Shown: positions 51,831-60,227, counted from the first letter of the stretch. The stretch: 64,000 bases of DNA from Ruixingdingia sedimenti (GCF_031432425.1 NZ_JAVKPH010000003.1:1-64000), one strand, 5' to 3'. Notes: generated by a model from the letters alone, not told the origin. Numbers and translations: made by a program.

Positions 51831-52916
51831 CTATCCGATCACGCGCCTGACCAGCCCCAGCCAGTTTTCCCAGCAGATCCGGTTCACCAGCGCCTCGCCG
51901 AAACCCGCCGCGCGCATGGCGGCGATGACCACCGGCAGGCCCTCGGCCCCGCCGACCGCGCGGGGCGTCAGCGCGCCGTCATAGTCGGACCCGAGCGCCA
52001 CGCCCCCCTCGCCCAACCGGTCCACCAGATGCGCCAGATGCCGCGCCAGCAGGTCGGGGGCGGTGTCGGGATCGCGCGCGCCGTCGGGGCGCAGGAACTG
52101 CACCGCGAAGTTCAGTCCCACCACGCCGCCGCGTTCCGCGATCGCGTCCAGCTGCCGGTCCGTCAGGTTGCGCGCCGAGGGGCAGAGCGCGTGGACGCAG
52201 GAATGCGTCGCCACCAGCGGCCGGTCGCTGATCGCGGCCACATCCCAGAACCCGGCCTCGTTCAGATGGCTGAGGTCGATCATGATGCCGAGCCGGTCGC
52301 ATTCCGCCACCAGCCGCTTGCCGGCCTCGGTCAGCCCGCCGCCGATGTCGGGGCCGGAGGGAAAACGGAAGGGGACGCCCTGGCCGAAGATGTTGTCGCG
52401 GCTCCAGACCGGGCCGATGGACCGCAGGCCGGCGGCATGCAGCACCTCCAGTTCCGCCAGATCGGGGCCGATCGCCTCGGCCCCTTCCAGATGCATCACC
52501 GCGCCGATGGCGCCGGCGGCCCGCGCGGCCTCGACCTGCGCCGCGGTGGTGCAGAGCCGGATCGCATCGGGCCGCGCGCGGGCCATGCGCACCAGAATGC
52601 CGGCCATCGCCAGCGTCACCACACGCGCGCGGTCGGGGCCGAGCGGGGGAAAGGCCGGGGGCAGACCGGCGCCCGCATCGGGCAGGCCGTGCTGGCCCGG
52701 CACCCAGATGGCGAAGAACCCGCCCGCCATGCCGCCCGCGCGGCAGCGGGCAAGGTCGATATGGCCCGCCCGCCCCTCGAAAAACCCCCGGCCCGTTGCG
52801 TCGCCCGCCTGCCACAGATGCAGCAGAAGGTCGTTGTGGCCGTCAAAGACCGGCCGGGGCGCCGGGCTGTCGGGGCCGGGCGCGGGCGGGGCGGGGGGCG
52901 GAACGTCGGGGGCCAT
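51831..52916 (-). CDS. Membrane dipeptidase (renal dipeptidase family, M19)
   Basis: 361 aa zinc dipeptidase. The metal site begins with FDGHNDLLLH near residue 24, the bridging glutamate is in MHLEGAEAIG, and further histidines are in SHLNEAGFWD and ATHSCVHAL. The GSDYDG segment completes the site. No clear signal peptide, so likely cytoplasmic, as in many bacterial M19 enzymes. The ATG at 52916 is chosen because longer starts run through the ribE region on the other strand. It is convergent with the aminotransferase gene and divergent from ribE. Confidence 0.92.
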   Translation of the reverse strand: MAPDVPPPAPPAPGPDSPAPRPVFDGHNDLLLHLWQAGDATGRGFFEGRAGHIDLARCRAGGMAGGFFAIWVPGQHGLPDAGAGLPPAFPPLGPDRARVVTLAMAGILVRMARARPDAIRLCTTAAQVEAARAAGAIGAVMHLEGAEAIGPDLAELEVLHAAGLRSIGPVWSRDNIFGQGVPFRFPSGPDIGGGLTEAGKRLVAECDRLGIMIDLSHLNEAGFWDVAAISDRPLVATHSCVHALCPSARNLTDRQLDAIAERGGVVGLNFAVQFLRPDGARDPDTAPDLLARHLAHLVDRLGEGGVALGSDYDGALTPRAVGGAEGLPVVIAAMRAAGFGEALVNRICWENWLGLVRRVIG

Positions 52917-53039
52917 GCGCAAGGTCTGCGCGCTTTCGCCCCTGCGTGCAAGGGGCGATGCGCCCGCCGGCCCTTGCGCCGCACCCCCTCCGGCGGCTAG
53001 GTGTTCGCGAAACGGGCAACAACCGCGGGGGAAGCGCGC

Positions 53040-53639
53040 ATGTTCACCGGCATCGTCACCGACATCGGCGAGATCCTCGAAACCGAGGCCCGCGGCGACC
53101 TGCGCGCGCGCATCGCCACCGGCTATGACGTGGCGGGCATCGACATCGGCGCCTCGATCGCCTGCGACGGCTGCTGCCTGACGGTGATCGCGACCGGCAC
53201 CGCGCCGCGCAACTGGTTCGATGTCGAGATCTCGGCCGAAACCCTGTCCAGGACCAACCTCGGCCAATGGGCGCCGGGGCGGCGGGTGAACCTCGAGCGC
53301 GCGCTGAAGGTGGGGGACGAACTGGGCGGCCATATCGTCTCTGGCCATGTCGACGGGCTGGCCGAGGTCGTGGCCCTGCGCCCCGAGGGCGACAGCCTGC
53401 GCGTGACCTTCCGCGCGCCCGGCGATCTGGCGGGGTTCATCGCCCCCAAGGGTTCTGTCGCGCTCAACGGCACCTCGCTGACGGTGAACGAGGTGGAGGG
53501 GGCCGAATTCGGCATCAACTTCATCCCCCATACGCAGAAATCCACCACCTGGGGCGGCGTGCGGGCGGGGGACCGGGTGAACCTGGAAATCGACACGCTC
53601 GCCCGCTATGTCGCCCGGCTGCGCGACTGGTCGCGCTGA
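53040..53639 (+). CDS. ribE: Riboflavin synthase alpha subunit
   Basis: 199 aa, two lumazine-binding barrels. The N-terminus MFTGIVTDIGEI and the repeat start GHIVSGHVDGLAEV are signatures, with CDGCCLTV and LNGTSLTVN the paired conserved strands. It joins two 6,7-dimethyl-8-ribityllumazine molecules into riboflavin. The ATG at 53040 is preferred to an in-frame start at 53001 as the family begins MFTG. It is separated from ribBX by repeat R8. Confidence 0.95.
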   Translation: MFTGIVTDIGEILETEARGDLRARIATGYDVAGIDIGASIACDGCCLTVIATGTAPRNWFDVEISAETLSRTNLGQWAPGRRVNLERALKVGDELGGHIVSGHVDGLAEVVALRPEGDSLRVTFRAPGDLAGFIAPKGSVALNGTSLTVNEVEGAEFGINFIPHTQKSTTWGGVRAGDRVNLEIDTLARYVARLRDWSR

Positions 53640-53695
53640 CGGCGGGGCTGTGGCGCCCGATGCCCGACGGCGGTGCCGCGTCGCGCGGCGCGGCC

Positions 53696-53803
53696 TCCGG
53701 CGGGGATATTTAAGGACAGAAAATGAAGAGGGGCCATGCTTCGGCCTCGTCCCCCTCATTTTCTGTCTCTAAATATCCCGGGGTCCGGGGCAGGGCCCCG
53801 GCG
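53696..53803. repeat. Palindromic intergenic repeat R8
   Basis: Left arm GGGGATATTTAAGGACAGAA continuing into AATGA is mirrored by TCATTTTCTGTCTCTAAATA and CCCGGGG, with a 20-base loop. The GC hairpin CCGGGGCAGGGCCCCGG follows. It lies 57 bases beyond ribE and 89 before ribBX on the same strand, so it may partially uncouple the two. Confidence 0.8.
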
Positions 53804-53891
53804 CTGTCCTCGACGCCCGCACCGCCCTTCGGGCCATCTGGCGCTCGGCGGGCTTCTGGGCTAAGGGGCATGCGAACGGGGGATGAAGCCG

Positions 53892-54998
53892 ATGAGCGAC
53901 GAGACCAGAACCGACTACAGCGACGCCATTTCCTCGATCGAGGACATCATCGAGGACGCCCGCAACGGCCGCATGTTCATCCTCGTCGACCACGAGGACC
54001 GCGAGAACGAGGGCGATCTGGTGATTCCCGCCCAGATGTGCACGCCGCAGGCGATCAATTTCATGGCCATGCACGGGCGCGGGCTGATCTGCCTCGCGCT
54101 GCCGGGCGGCCGGATCGACGCGCTCGGCCTGCCGCTGATGAGCCCCAAGAACTCCAGCCGGCACGAGACCGCCTTCACGCTCTCGATCGAGGCGCGCGAG
54201 GGCGTGACCACCGGCATTTCCGCCCATGACCGCGCCCGCACCGTCGCGGTGGCCATCGACCCGACCAAGGGCGCGGCCGATATCGCCACCCCGGGCCACA
54301 TCTTCCCCCTGCGCGCGCGCGAGGGTGGGGTGCTGGTCCGCGCCGGCCATACCGAGGCCGCGGTGGATGTGAGCCGCCTTGCCGGGCTCAACCCCTCGGG
54401 CGTGATCTGCGAGATCATGAACGACGACGGCACCATGGCGCGGCTGCCCGACCTGATCGGTTTCGCGCAGCGCCACGGGCTCAGGATCGGCACCATTTCC
54501 GACCTGATCGCCTATCGCCGCCGCCACGACAATCTGGTGCACGAAAAGGCGGTGCGCCGCGTCACCTCGGCCTATGGCGGCGACTGGATGATGCGGGTCT
54601 TCGCCGATGCCACGCAGGGCGCCGAACATGTCGTGCTGACCAAGGGCGACATCACCTCGCCCGGGCCGGTGCTGGTGCGGATGCATGCGCTCAACCCGCT
54701 GGAGGACGTGCTCGGCATCAATCCCGTCCATGCGGGCGAATTGCGCGGGGCGATGAAGCTGATCGCGGCAGAGGGGCGCGGGGTGGTGGTCCTGCTGCGC
54801 GATGTCGCCATGAAGCTGGCGATGGACGAGGAGGTTTCGCCCCACACGCTGCGGCAATACGGGCTCGGGGCGCAGATCCTGTCGGCGCTCGGGCTGCATG
54901 CGATCACGCTGGTGACGAATTCGGCCCGCCCGCGCGTGGTCGGGCTGGAGGCCTACGGGCTCACGATCGAGGGCACCCGCCCCATCCCGCAGGAGTGA
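53892..54998 (+). CDS. ribB: 3,4-dihydroxy-2-butanone-4-phosphate synthase with degenerate GCH II domain
   Basis: 368 aa. The N-terminal half is a complete RibB: the acidic loop DHEDRENEGDL (about residues 33-43), RAGHTEAAVD and the catalytic CEIMNDDG. The C-terminal half aligns with GTP cyclohydrolase II, but where RibA has the zinc cysteines (CLTGD...RCDCG type) this protein reads HALNPLEDVLGINPVHAGEL, without a cysteine. It therefore should make 3,4-dihydroxybutanone phosphate but not cleave GTP, matching the RibBX variant of proteobacteria. A separate RibA would be needed elsewhere. ATG 53892 is preferred to 53883, which sits directly against GGGGG. The downstream ribH start is three bases away. 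Confidence 0.9.
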   Translation: MSDETRTDYSDAISSIEDIIEDARNGRMFILVDHEDRENEGDLVIPAQMCTPQAINFMAMHGRGLICLALPGGRIDALGLPLMSPKNSSRHETAFTLSIEAREGVTTGISAHDRARTVAVAIDPTKGAADIATPGHIFPLRAREGGVLVRAGHTEAAVDVSRLAGLNPSGVICEIMNDDGTMARLPDLIGFAQRHGLRIGTISDLIAYRRRHDNLVHEKAVRRVTSAYGGDWMMRVFADATQGAEHVVLTKGDITSPGPVLVRMHALNPLEDVLGINPVHAGELRGAMKLIAAEGRGVVVLLRDVAMKLAMDEEVSPHTLRQYGLGAQILSALGLHAITLVTNSARPRVVGLEAYGLTIEGTRPIPQE

Positions 54999-55001
54999 AC
55001 G

Positions 55002-55526
55002 ATGGCCACCGCCGAAACCCATTACACCCTGCCGCTGCCGGTGTTCGACAAGCCGGTGAAACTGCTGATCGTGGTCGCGCCCTATTACCGCGACATCGCC
55101 GACATGATGATCGCGGGCGCGCGCGCGACCGCCGAAAAGGCGGGGGCAGAGGTCGATCTGGTCGAGGTGCCCGGCGCGCTCGAGGTGCCGACCGCCATCG
55201 CCTTTGCCGAACGGCTGGCGCAATATGATGGCTATGTCGCGCTCGGCTGCGTGATCCGGGGCGAGACGACGCATTACGACACCGTCTGCAACGACAGTTC
55301 GCGCGCGATCAGCCTGTTGGGGTTGCAGGGTGCGTGCATCGGCAACGGCATCCTGACGGTGGAAAACCGCCCCCAGGCCGAGGTGCGCGCCGATCCCGCG
55401 GGCCAGGACAAGGGCGGCGGGGCGGCGGCGGCGGCGCTGCACCTGATCGCGCTGGCGCGGCAATGGGCGGGCGGCACCAAGGGCATCGGCTTTCGCGGCC
55501 CCGGCATCGGGGGCGGCGCGCAATGA
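55002..55526 (+). CDS. ribH: 6,7-dimethyl-8-ribityllumazine synthase
   Basis: 174 aa lumazine synthase. The conserved FDKPVKLLIVVAPYYRDIADMM start, VPGALEVPTAI and GCVIRGETTHYDTVCN with the catalytic histidine are present. The C-terminus is longer and glycine-rich (GIGFRGPGIGGGAQ). It follows ribBX closely and its end overlaps the nusB start, the usual ribH-nusB pair. Confidence 0.95.
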   Translation: MATAETHYTLPLPVFDKPVKLLIVVAPYYRDIADMMIAGARATAEKAGAEVDLVEVPGALEVPTAIAFAERLAQYDGYVALGCVIRGETTHYDTVCNDSSRAISLLGLQGACIGNGILTVENRPQAEVRADPAGQDKGGGAAAAALHLIALARQWAGGTKGIGFRGPGIGGGAQ

Positions 55527-55996
55527 GCAAGGGCGCGGACCGCGACGGCAAGCGGCAGCGGAAATCGGCGGCGCGGCTTTACGCGGTGCAGGCGCTGTTC
55601 CAGATGGAGGCGTCCGACCAGACCGTCGAGCGCGTGGTGCGCGAGTTCGAGGACTATCGCTTCGGCGCCGTCTATGACGAGGTGGAGATGGCCGAGGGCG
55701 ACAGCACCCTTTTCCGCCGGCTGGTGGACGGGGCGGTGAACTGGCAGGCGCGCATCGACCAGCTGACCGACCGCGCGCTGGTGGCGAAATGGCCCATCGA
55801 CCGCATCGACCCCACCCTGCGCGCGCTGTTCCGCGCGGCGGGGGCCGAACTGATCGCGGCGGAAACCCCGCCCCGGGTGGTGATCACCGAATTCGTCGAC
55901 GTGGCGCATGCCTTCTTCCCGGAAGGCAAGGAGCCCCGCTTCGTCAATGCCGTGCTGGACCACATGGCGCGCGAGGCCCGGCCCGAGGCGTTCTGA
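55523..55996 (+). CDS. nusB: Transcription antitermination protein NusB
   Basis: 157 aa all-helical RNA-binding protein, with RKSAARLYAVQALFQME at the N-terminus and the C-terminal ITEFVDVAHAFF and FVNAVLDHMARE, the boxA-binding family blocks. It acts with NusE (S10) in rRNA antitermination. The ATG overlaps the ribH stop (ATGA). Confidence 0.94.
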   Translation: MSKGADRDGKRQRKSAARLYAVQALFQMEASDQTVERVVREFEDYRFGAVYDEVEMAEGDSTLFRRLVDGAVNWQARIDQLTDRALVAKWPIDRIDPTLRALFRAAGAELIAAETPPRVVITEFVDVAHAFFPEGKEPRFVNAVLDHMAREARPEAF

Positions 55997-56101
55997 TCCC
56001 CGGCCACGGGCTGCTTTCCGCCGCCCGGGCGGCGCGCGGCGGTTTGCCCCTTCCGCCGGCGCGGCGATGCGGTAGAGTCGGATCAGGGAAGGGGAATCGA
56101 G

Positions 56102-56437
56102 ATGCCGAAGCTGATCCGCCTCTACATCGTCAATGTCGCCATCGGTTTCGCGCTGGCGGTGGTTTTCGTCGCCGCGCTCATCGCGCTGGATGTGGCGGGC
56201 CTGCGCGGCCTGATCCTGGGCAGCGACATGGGTTGGCTGGCCGCGCTGATGATGGTGATGTTCAACGGCATCGTCTTTGCCGGGGTGCAGTTCGCCATCG
56301 CCGTGGCGCGGATGGCCGAACGCGATGACGGTCCCCGCGGCGGCCGCCCCGCGCCTGCGATGCGCCCCGAACCCGTGCCAGTGCCAGTGCCCGCGGCGGC
56401 ACCGCGCCGCCGCGCGGTCCTGCCGCCCCGGCGCTGA
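56102..56437 (+). CDS. Small membrane protein, function unknown
   Basis: 111 aa with two hydrophobic segments (about residues 8-32 and 43-68) and a proline/arginine-rich cytoplasmic tail. AGGGAAGGGGA just ahead of ATG 56102 is a good ribosome site. I do not recognise the family; small two-helix proteins like this are frequent in Rhodobacteraceae. It ends 16 bases before a strong terminator, so it may be the last gene of the ribBX-ribH-nusB transcript, though a 105-base gap precedes it. Confidence 0.65.
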   Translation: MPKLIRLYIVNVAIGFALAVVFVAALIALDVAGLRGLILGSDMGWLAALMMVMFNGIVFAGVQFAIAVARMAERDDGPRGGRPAPAMRPEPVPVPVPAAAPRRRAVLPPRR

Positions 56438-56453
56438 TCTTTCCGGGACATGG

Positions 56454-56489
56454 AAAACCCCCGCGATCCGGCCGGATCGCGGGGGTTTT
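56454..56489. terminator. Strong bidirectional intrinsic terminator
   Basis: AAAACCCCCGCGATCC and GGATCGCGGGGGTTTT form a perfect 16-bp stem with a four-base loop (GGCC). Read either way it ends in TTTT, so it serves both the upstream plus-strand gene and any transcript coming from the minus strand. Confidence 0.92.
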
Positions 56490-56653
56490 CAGTGGCGGGG
56501 ACCGCAGCAGCCGTGGCGGCTGTGATTTCCCGAGAGCCTGACGTATCAGGTGGGCGCCAGATACCGGGACCAGGATCCCGGCAGAGCCAGCCCCCTCGGA
56601 AATGCTTATCGGCCACTGGAAAAGGGCCGCACACGAACCGAGCAGATCCGCCG
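56454..56653 (-). ncRNA. Candidate structured small RNA
   Basis: On the minus strand TTGCCG (56688..56683), a 17-base spacer and TACCTA (56665..56660) form a promoter, with the bidirectional terminator at the other end, giving an RNA of about 200 nt. Within it GATTTCC(C)GAG and CTCGGAAAT (56524-56534, 56595-56603) close a domain holding two hairpins, CCTGA-CGTA-TCAGG (56537-56550) and CCGGGA-6-TCCCGG (56564-56581). Outside is CAGCCG-TGG-CGGCTG (56508-56522). It could instead be the 3' tail of the glpK mRNA. No match to SRP RNA or tmRNA was seen. Confidence 0.4.
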
Positions 56654-56729
56654 TTTCCATAGGTAGGGCAGGGCAGGGGCTTCGGCAAGGGGGCGGGACG
56701 CGCGCCCCCGGCCTGCGGGCGCGGCGGGG

Positions 56730-58214
56730 TCAGAAGGCCATCGCCGCCGCGACCGCCCGGGTCCAGCGGTCGTGGCGCGCCGCGCGTTCCTCCGGCGTCA
56801 TCGCCGGGGCGAAGCGGCGGTCGAGCGCCCATCCCTGCGCGAACTCCTCCATCCCCGGGCAGAGCCCGGCGCGCATCCCCGCCAGCCATGCCGCCCCGCG
56901 CACGGTGGTTTCGGTGACGCGCGGGCGGTCCACCGGCGCGCCGAGGATGTCGGCGAGGTATTGCATCGTCCAGTCGCTCGCCGCCATGCCGCCGTCGACG
57001 CGCAGCACCGTGGCCGCCCCGGCACCCCAGTCGGCGCGCATCGCCTGCCACAGGTCGCGCGTCTGGTGGCCCACGCTTTCCAACGCCGCGCGCGCCAGTT
57101 CCGCCGGCCCCGTCGCCCGCGTCAGCCCGAAGATCGCGCCCCGGCATTCGGGGCGCCAGTGCGGCGCGCCGAGGCCGGTGAAGGCGGGCACCATCACCAC
57201 GCCCTGTTCGGGGTCGGCGGCCTCTGCCAGCCCCTGCGTTTCCCCCGCGCTGCGGATGATCTGCACCCCGTCGCGCAGCCATTGCACCACCGCGCCCGCG
57301 ATGAAGATCGACCCTTCCAGCGCATAGCTGACCCGCCCGTCCAGCCGCCAGGCGATGGTGGTCAGCAGCCGCGCATTGCTGGCGACCGCCCGTTCGCCCG
57401 TGTTCAGCAGCGCGAAACAGCCGGTGCCATAGGTCGCCTTGATCATGCCGGGGGTGAAGCACGCCTGCCCGATGGCCGCCGCCTGCTGGTCGCCCGCGAC
57501 GCCGAGGATGGGGATTTCCCGCCCGAACAGATCCGCCCGGGTGCGGCCGAAATCGGCGGCGCAGTCGCGGACCTGCGGCAGGATCCCCATCGGCACGCGG
57601 AAGAGCGCGCAAAGTTCGGCATCCCATTCCCCGCGATGGATGTCGTAAAGCGAGGTCCGCGCGGCATTGGTGGCGTCGGTCGCATGCACCCGCCCCCCGG
57701 TCAGCCGCCAGATGAGGAAACTGTCCACCGTGCCGAAGGCCAGCTCGCCCCGCTCGGCCCGCGCCCGCGCGCCCTCGACGTGATCGAGGATCCAGGCGAT
57801 CTTGCCGGCCGAGAAATAGGGGTCGAGCAGCAGCCCCGTGCGCGCGCTCACCAGCCCCTCGTGCCCCTCTGTGCGCAGGTGGGCGCAGGCCGCGGCGGTG
57901 CGCCGGTCCTGCCAGACCACGGCGGGATGGATGGCCCGGCCCGTCCCCCGGTCCCAGATCACCACCGTCTCGCGCTGGTTGGTCAGGCCGATGGCGGCGA
58001 TCGCCCCCGGCGCCAGCCCCGCCCGCTCGATCGCCGCGCGGGCGGTGGCGGCGGATGTGGCCCAGAGATCCTCGGGGTCATGCTCAACCCGGCCCGGGGC
58101 GGGATAGGACTGGGGAAATTCCTGCTGCGCCTGCGCCACGGGGGCAAGGGAAGCGTCGAACACCACCGCCCGGCTGGAGGTGGTGCCCTGGTCGATGGCG
58201 AGGATATGGGTCAT
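56730..58214 (-). CDS. glpK: Glycerol kinase
   Basis: 494 aa FGGY-family kinase that phosphorylates glycerol to sn-glycerol-3-phosphate. The N-terminal phosphate loop is AIDQGTTSSRAVVFD (residues 6-20), the substrate-binding TNQRETVVIWDR follows, and the C-terminal ATP site is in RVDGGMAASDWTMQYLAD. Length and order are normal. It lies 226 bases downstream of glpD on the same strand with repeat R9 between; the pair forms the aerobic glycerol pathway without a local transporter or GlpR. Confidence 0.96.
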   Translation of the reverse strand: MTHILAIDQGTTSSRAVVFDASLAPVAQAQQEFPQSYPAPGRVEHDPEDLWATSAATARAAIERAGLAPGAIAAIGLTNQRETVVIWDRGTGRAIHPAVVWQDRRTAAACAHLRTEGHEGLVSARTGLLLDPYFSAGKIAWILDHVEGARARAERGELAFGTVDSFLIWRLTGGRVHATDATNAARTSLYDIHRGEWDAELCALFRVPMGILPQVRDCAADFGRTRADLFGREIPILGVAGDQQAAAIGQACFTPGMIKATYGTGCFALLNTGERAVASNARLLTTIAWRLDGRVSYALEGSIFIAGAVVQWLRDGVQIIRSAGETQGLAEAADPEQGVVMVPAFTGLGAPHWRPECRGAIFGLTRATGPAELARAALESVGHQTRDLWQAMRADWGAGAATVLRVDGGMAASDWTMQYLADILGAPVDRPRVTETTVRGAAWLAGMRAGLCPGMEEFAQGWALDRRFAPAMTPEERAARHDRWTRAVAAAMAF

Positions 58215-58285
58215 GGCGGTCTCCCTCCGCGCAGTTTAGGGCGGATCGGGGCGGGGGAACAGGGCCCGGCGGCGGTGGGGGCGGA

Positions 58286-58426
58286 GGGCGCGGCGCCGGG
58301 GGCCAGCCCCCGGACCCCCGGAGTATTTGGGGGCAAGATGAAGCCGCGCCATTCTTTCCGGGAAATGCCTTGCGTCTTTCACCGTGAGAGAAATATCCCG
58401 GGGTCCGGGGCAGCGCCCCGGCGCCG
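58286..58426. repeat. Palindromic intergenic repeat R9 (hybrid)
   Basis: Left side: the GC hairpin CCGGGGGCCAGCCCCCGG, then CCCCCGGAGTATTTGGGGGC and AAGATGAAG (second subtype, inverted). Right side: AGAGAAATATCCCGGGG and CCGGGGCAGCGCCCCGG (first subtype). The GC hairpins thus flank both ends. It is 15 bases beyond the glpD stop and 71 upstream of glpK. Confidence 0.7.
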
Positions 58427-58440
58427 CGCTCTCTGCCCGC

Positions 58441-59994
58441 TCAGCCGCCCCGCATGAAGGCGTCGATGGCCGCGATCTGGCCGGCGCTCAGCCGCAGGCC
58501 GAGCTTCGTGCGCCGCCAGACCGCATCCTCGGCCGTCCGGGCATATTCGCGCGTCATCAGCCAGCGCAGTTCGGCCCCGGTCAGCGTCGCGCCGAAATCG
58601 GGGCCGAGGTCTTGCGGGGCGCGCGCGCCGTCCAGCACCGCCCGGGCCTCGGTGCCGTAGGTGCGGATCAGGCGGGCGGCCCAGGGGGCGGTGAGGAAGG
58701 GGTGGTCGGCCATCAGCCGCGCGCGCAGGGCGGGGGCGCCGTCCGGCGGAAAATCGCCGCCCGGCAGCGGCGCCCCTGCCGTCCACGCCCCCCGCGCCTG
58801 CGGCAGGTGCGGGGCGAGACGGGCGAGCGCGGCCTCTGCCAGCCGGCGATAGGTGGTGATCTTGCCGCCGAACACGGTCAGCAGCGGCGGGCCCTGCGTG
58901 TCGAGGGTCAGAACATAGTCCCGCGTCGCCGCCCGGGCCGGCCCCGCGCCGTCGTCATAAAGGGGCCGGACCCCGGCATAGGTCCAGACCACATCGGCGG
59001 GTGTCACCGGCCGCGCGAACCAGCGCGAGGCGGCGGCGCAGAGGTAATCCCGTTCCGCCGCGGTGCAATGCGCATCCTCGGGCGGGCCGGGGTGGTCGAT
59101 GTCGGTGGTGCCGATCAGGGTGAAATCCTGCTCGAACGGAATCGCAAAGACGATGCGGCCGTCCGATCCTTGCAGGATATAGCAGCGGTCGTGGCCGAAC
59201 AGGCGGCGGGTGACGATATGGCTGCCGCGCACCAGCCGCACATGCGCGGGGCCGTCGCGCCCGGTGATCGTGCGGGCCATGCCCTCGGCCCAGGGGCCGG
59301 CGGCGTTGACCAGCGCGCGGGCGTGCGTCTCGGCCCGCCCTTCCGGCCCTTCGGTGGTGATGCGCCACAGCGCGCCCTCGCGCCGCGCGGCGGTCACGCG
59401 GGTGCGGGTGCGGATGCGCGCGCCACGGGCCGCGGCGTCGCGGGCGTTGAGGACCACCAGCCGGGCGTCCTCCACCCAGCAGTCGGAATATTCGTAGGCG
59501 CGCCGCAGCCCGGGCCGCAGCGCCGCCCCCGCCGGATCGTGCCGCAGGTCCAACCGGCGCGTGCCGGGCAGGATCCGCCGCCCGCCCATATGGTCGTAGA
59601 GAAACAGCCCCAGGCGGATCATCCACGCCGGCCTGCGTCCGCGCAGCCAGGGCAGCGCGGCAGAGATCAGGCGCGAGGCCGGGGTTTCGGCGTCGAACCG
59701 CATCGCGGGGTCCAGCGGCAGCACGAAGCGCAGCGGGTGGCTGATATGCGGCATCGCGGCCAGCAGAACCTCGCGTTCGGCCAGCGCCTCGCGCACAAGG
59801 CGGAATTCGAAATATTCCAGATAGCGCAGCCCGCCGTGAAAAAGCTTGGTCGAGGCCGAAGAGGTCGCCTGCGCCAGATCGCCGGCCTCGGCCAGGTCCA
59901 CCGTCAGCCCCCGCCCCGCCGCATCGCGGGCGATGCCGCAACCATTGACGCCGCCGCCGATGACGAAGAGGTCGATGGGTGCGGGGGTGGTCAT
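58441..59994 (-). CDS. glpD: Glycerol-3-phosphate dehydrogenase (FAD, aerobic)
   Basis: 517 aa membrane-associated flavoprotein that oxidises glycerol-3-phosphate to dihydroxyacetone phosphate and feeds quinone. GGGVNGCG at residues 13-20 binds FAD, then ATSSASTKLFHGGLRYLE is the family signature. The middle has NAAGPWAEGMA, FAIPFEQDFTLIGTTD and the TYAGVRPL loop; the C-terminal GlpD domain follows (TREYARTAEDAVWRRTKLG). The ATG at 59994 opens on the Rossmann strand; longer frames run through repeat R10. Confidence 0.96.
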   Translation of the reverse strand: MTTPAPIDLFVIGGGVNGCGIARDAAGRGLTVDLAEAGDLAQATSSASTKLFHGGLRYLEYFEFRLVREALAEREVLLAAMPHISHPLRFVLPLDPAMRFDAETPASRLISAALPWLRGRRPAWMIRLGLFLYDHMGGRRILPGTRRLDLRHDPAGAALRPGLRRAYEYSDCWVEDARLVVLNARDAAARGARIRTRTRVTAARREGALWRITTEGPEGRAETHARALVNAAGPWAEGMARTITGRDGPAHVRLVRGSHIVTRRLFGHDRCYILQGSDGRIVFAIPFEQDFTLIGTTDIDHPGPPEDAHCTAAERDYLCAAASRWFARPVTPADVVWTYAGVRPLYDDGAGPARAATRDYVLTLDTQGPPLLTVFGGKITTYRRLAEAALARLAPHLPQARGAWTAGAPLPGGDFPPDGAPALRARLMADHPFLTAPWAARLIRTYGTEARAVLDGARAPQDLGPDFGATLTGAELRWLMTREYARTAEDAVWRRTKLGLRLSAGQIAAIDAFMRGG

Positions 59995-60083
59995 GGGGAC
60001 CCTCCGGGGCTGGCAGGATGTGGCCGGGGCGGCGGCACGGGCGGGCCCCCGCCCGGCCCGCGGGCCCGGTGCGAAGGGCAGGG

Positions 60084-60202
60084 GCCTCCGGCGGGGATAT
60101 TTAAGGACAGAAAGTGAACGGGCCGTGTCCAAGTCCCGGTCCTGCTCACTTTCTGTCCGCAAATATCCCGCGGGGGTCCGGGGGCGCGAAGCCCCCGGCG
60201 CC
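60084..60202. repeat. Palindromic intergenic repeat R10
   Basis: Left arm CTCCGGCGGGGATATTTAAG and GACAGAAAGTGA mirror the right arm TCACTTTCTGTCCGCAAATA and CCCGCGGGG. The GC hairpin CCGGGGGCGCGAAGCCCCCGG ends it. The A-to-G change in AAAGTGA is matched by TCACTTT on the other arm, a compensating pair that preserves the stem. It is 26 bases beyond bamE and 89 bases before glpD. Confidence 0.8.
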
Positions 60203-60227
60203 GTCCCCGCCACGGCCGCGGCGCGCG

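Noticed and set aside
52917..53891. FMN riboswitch before the riboflavin genes
   Set aside because: The conserved RFN element sequence blocks were not found upstream of ribE or ribBX.
56454..56700. SRP RNA, tmRNA or 6S RNA identity for the structured region
   Set aside because: The SRP apical consensus and tmRNA tRNA-like ends are absent, and I could not establish the 6S central bubble by eye; it was left as an unnamed candidate.
2643..60202. CRISPR array
   Set aside because: The repeats are dispersed over 58 kb, palindromic and individually placed, with no regular spacers and no cas genes.
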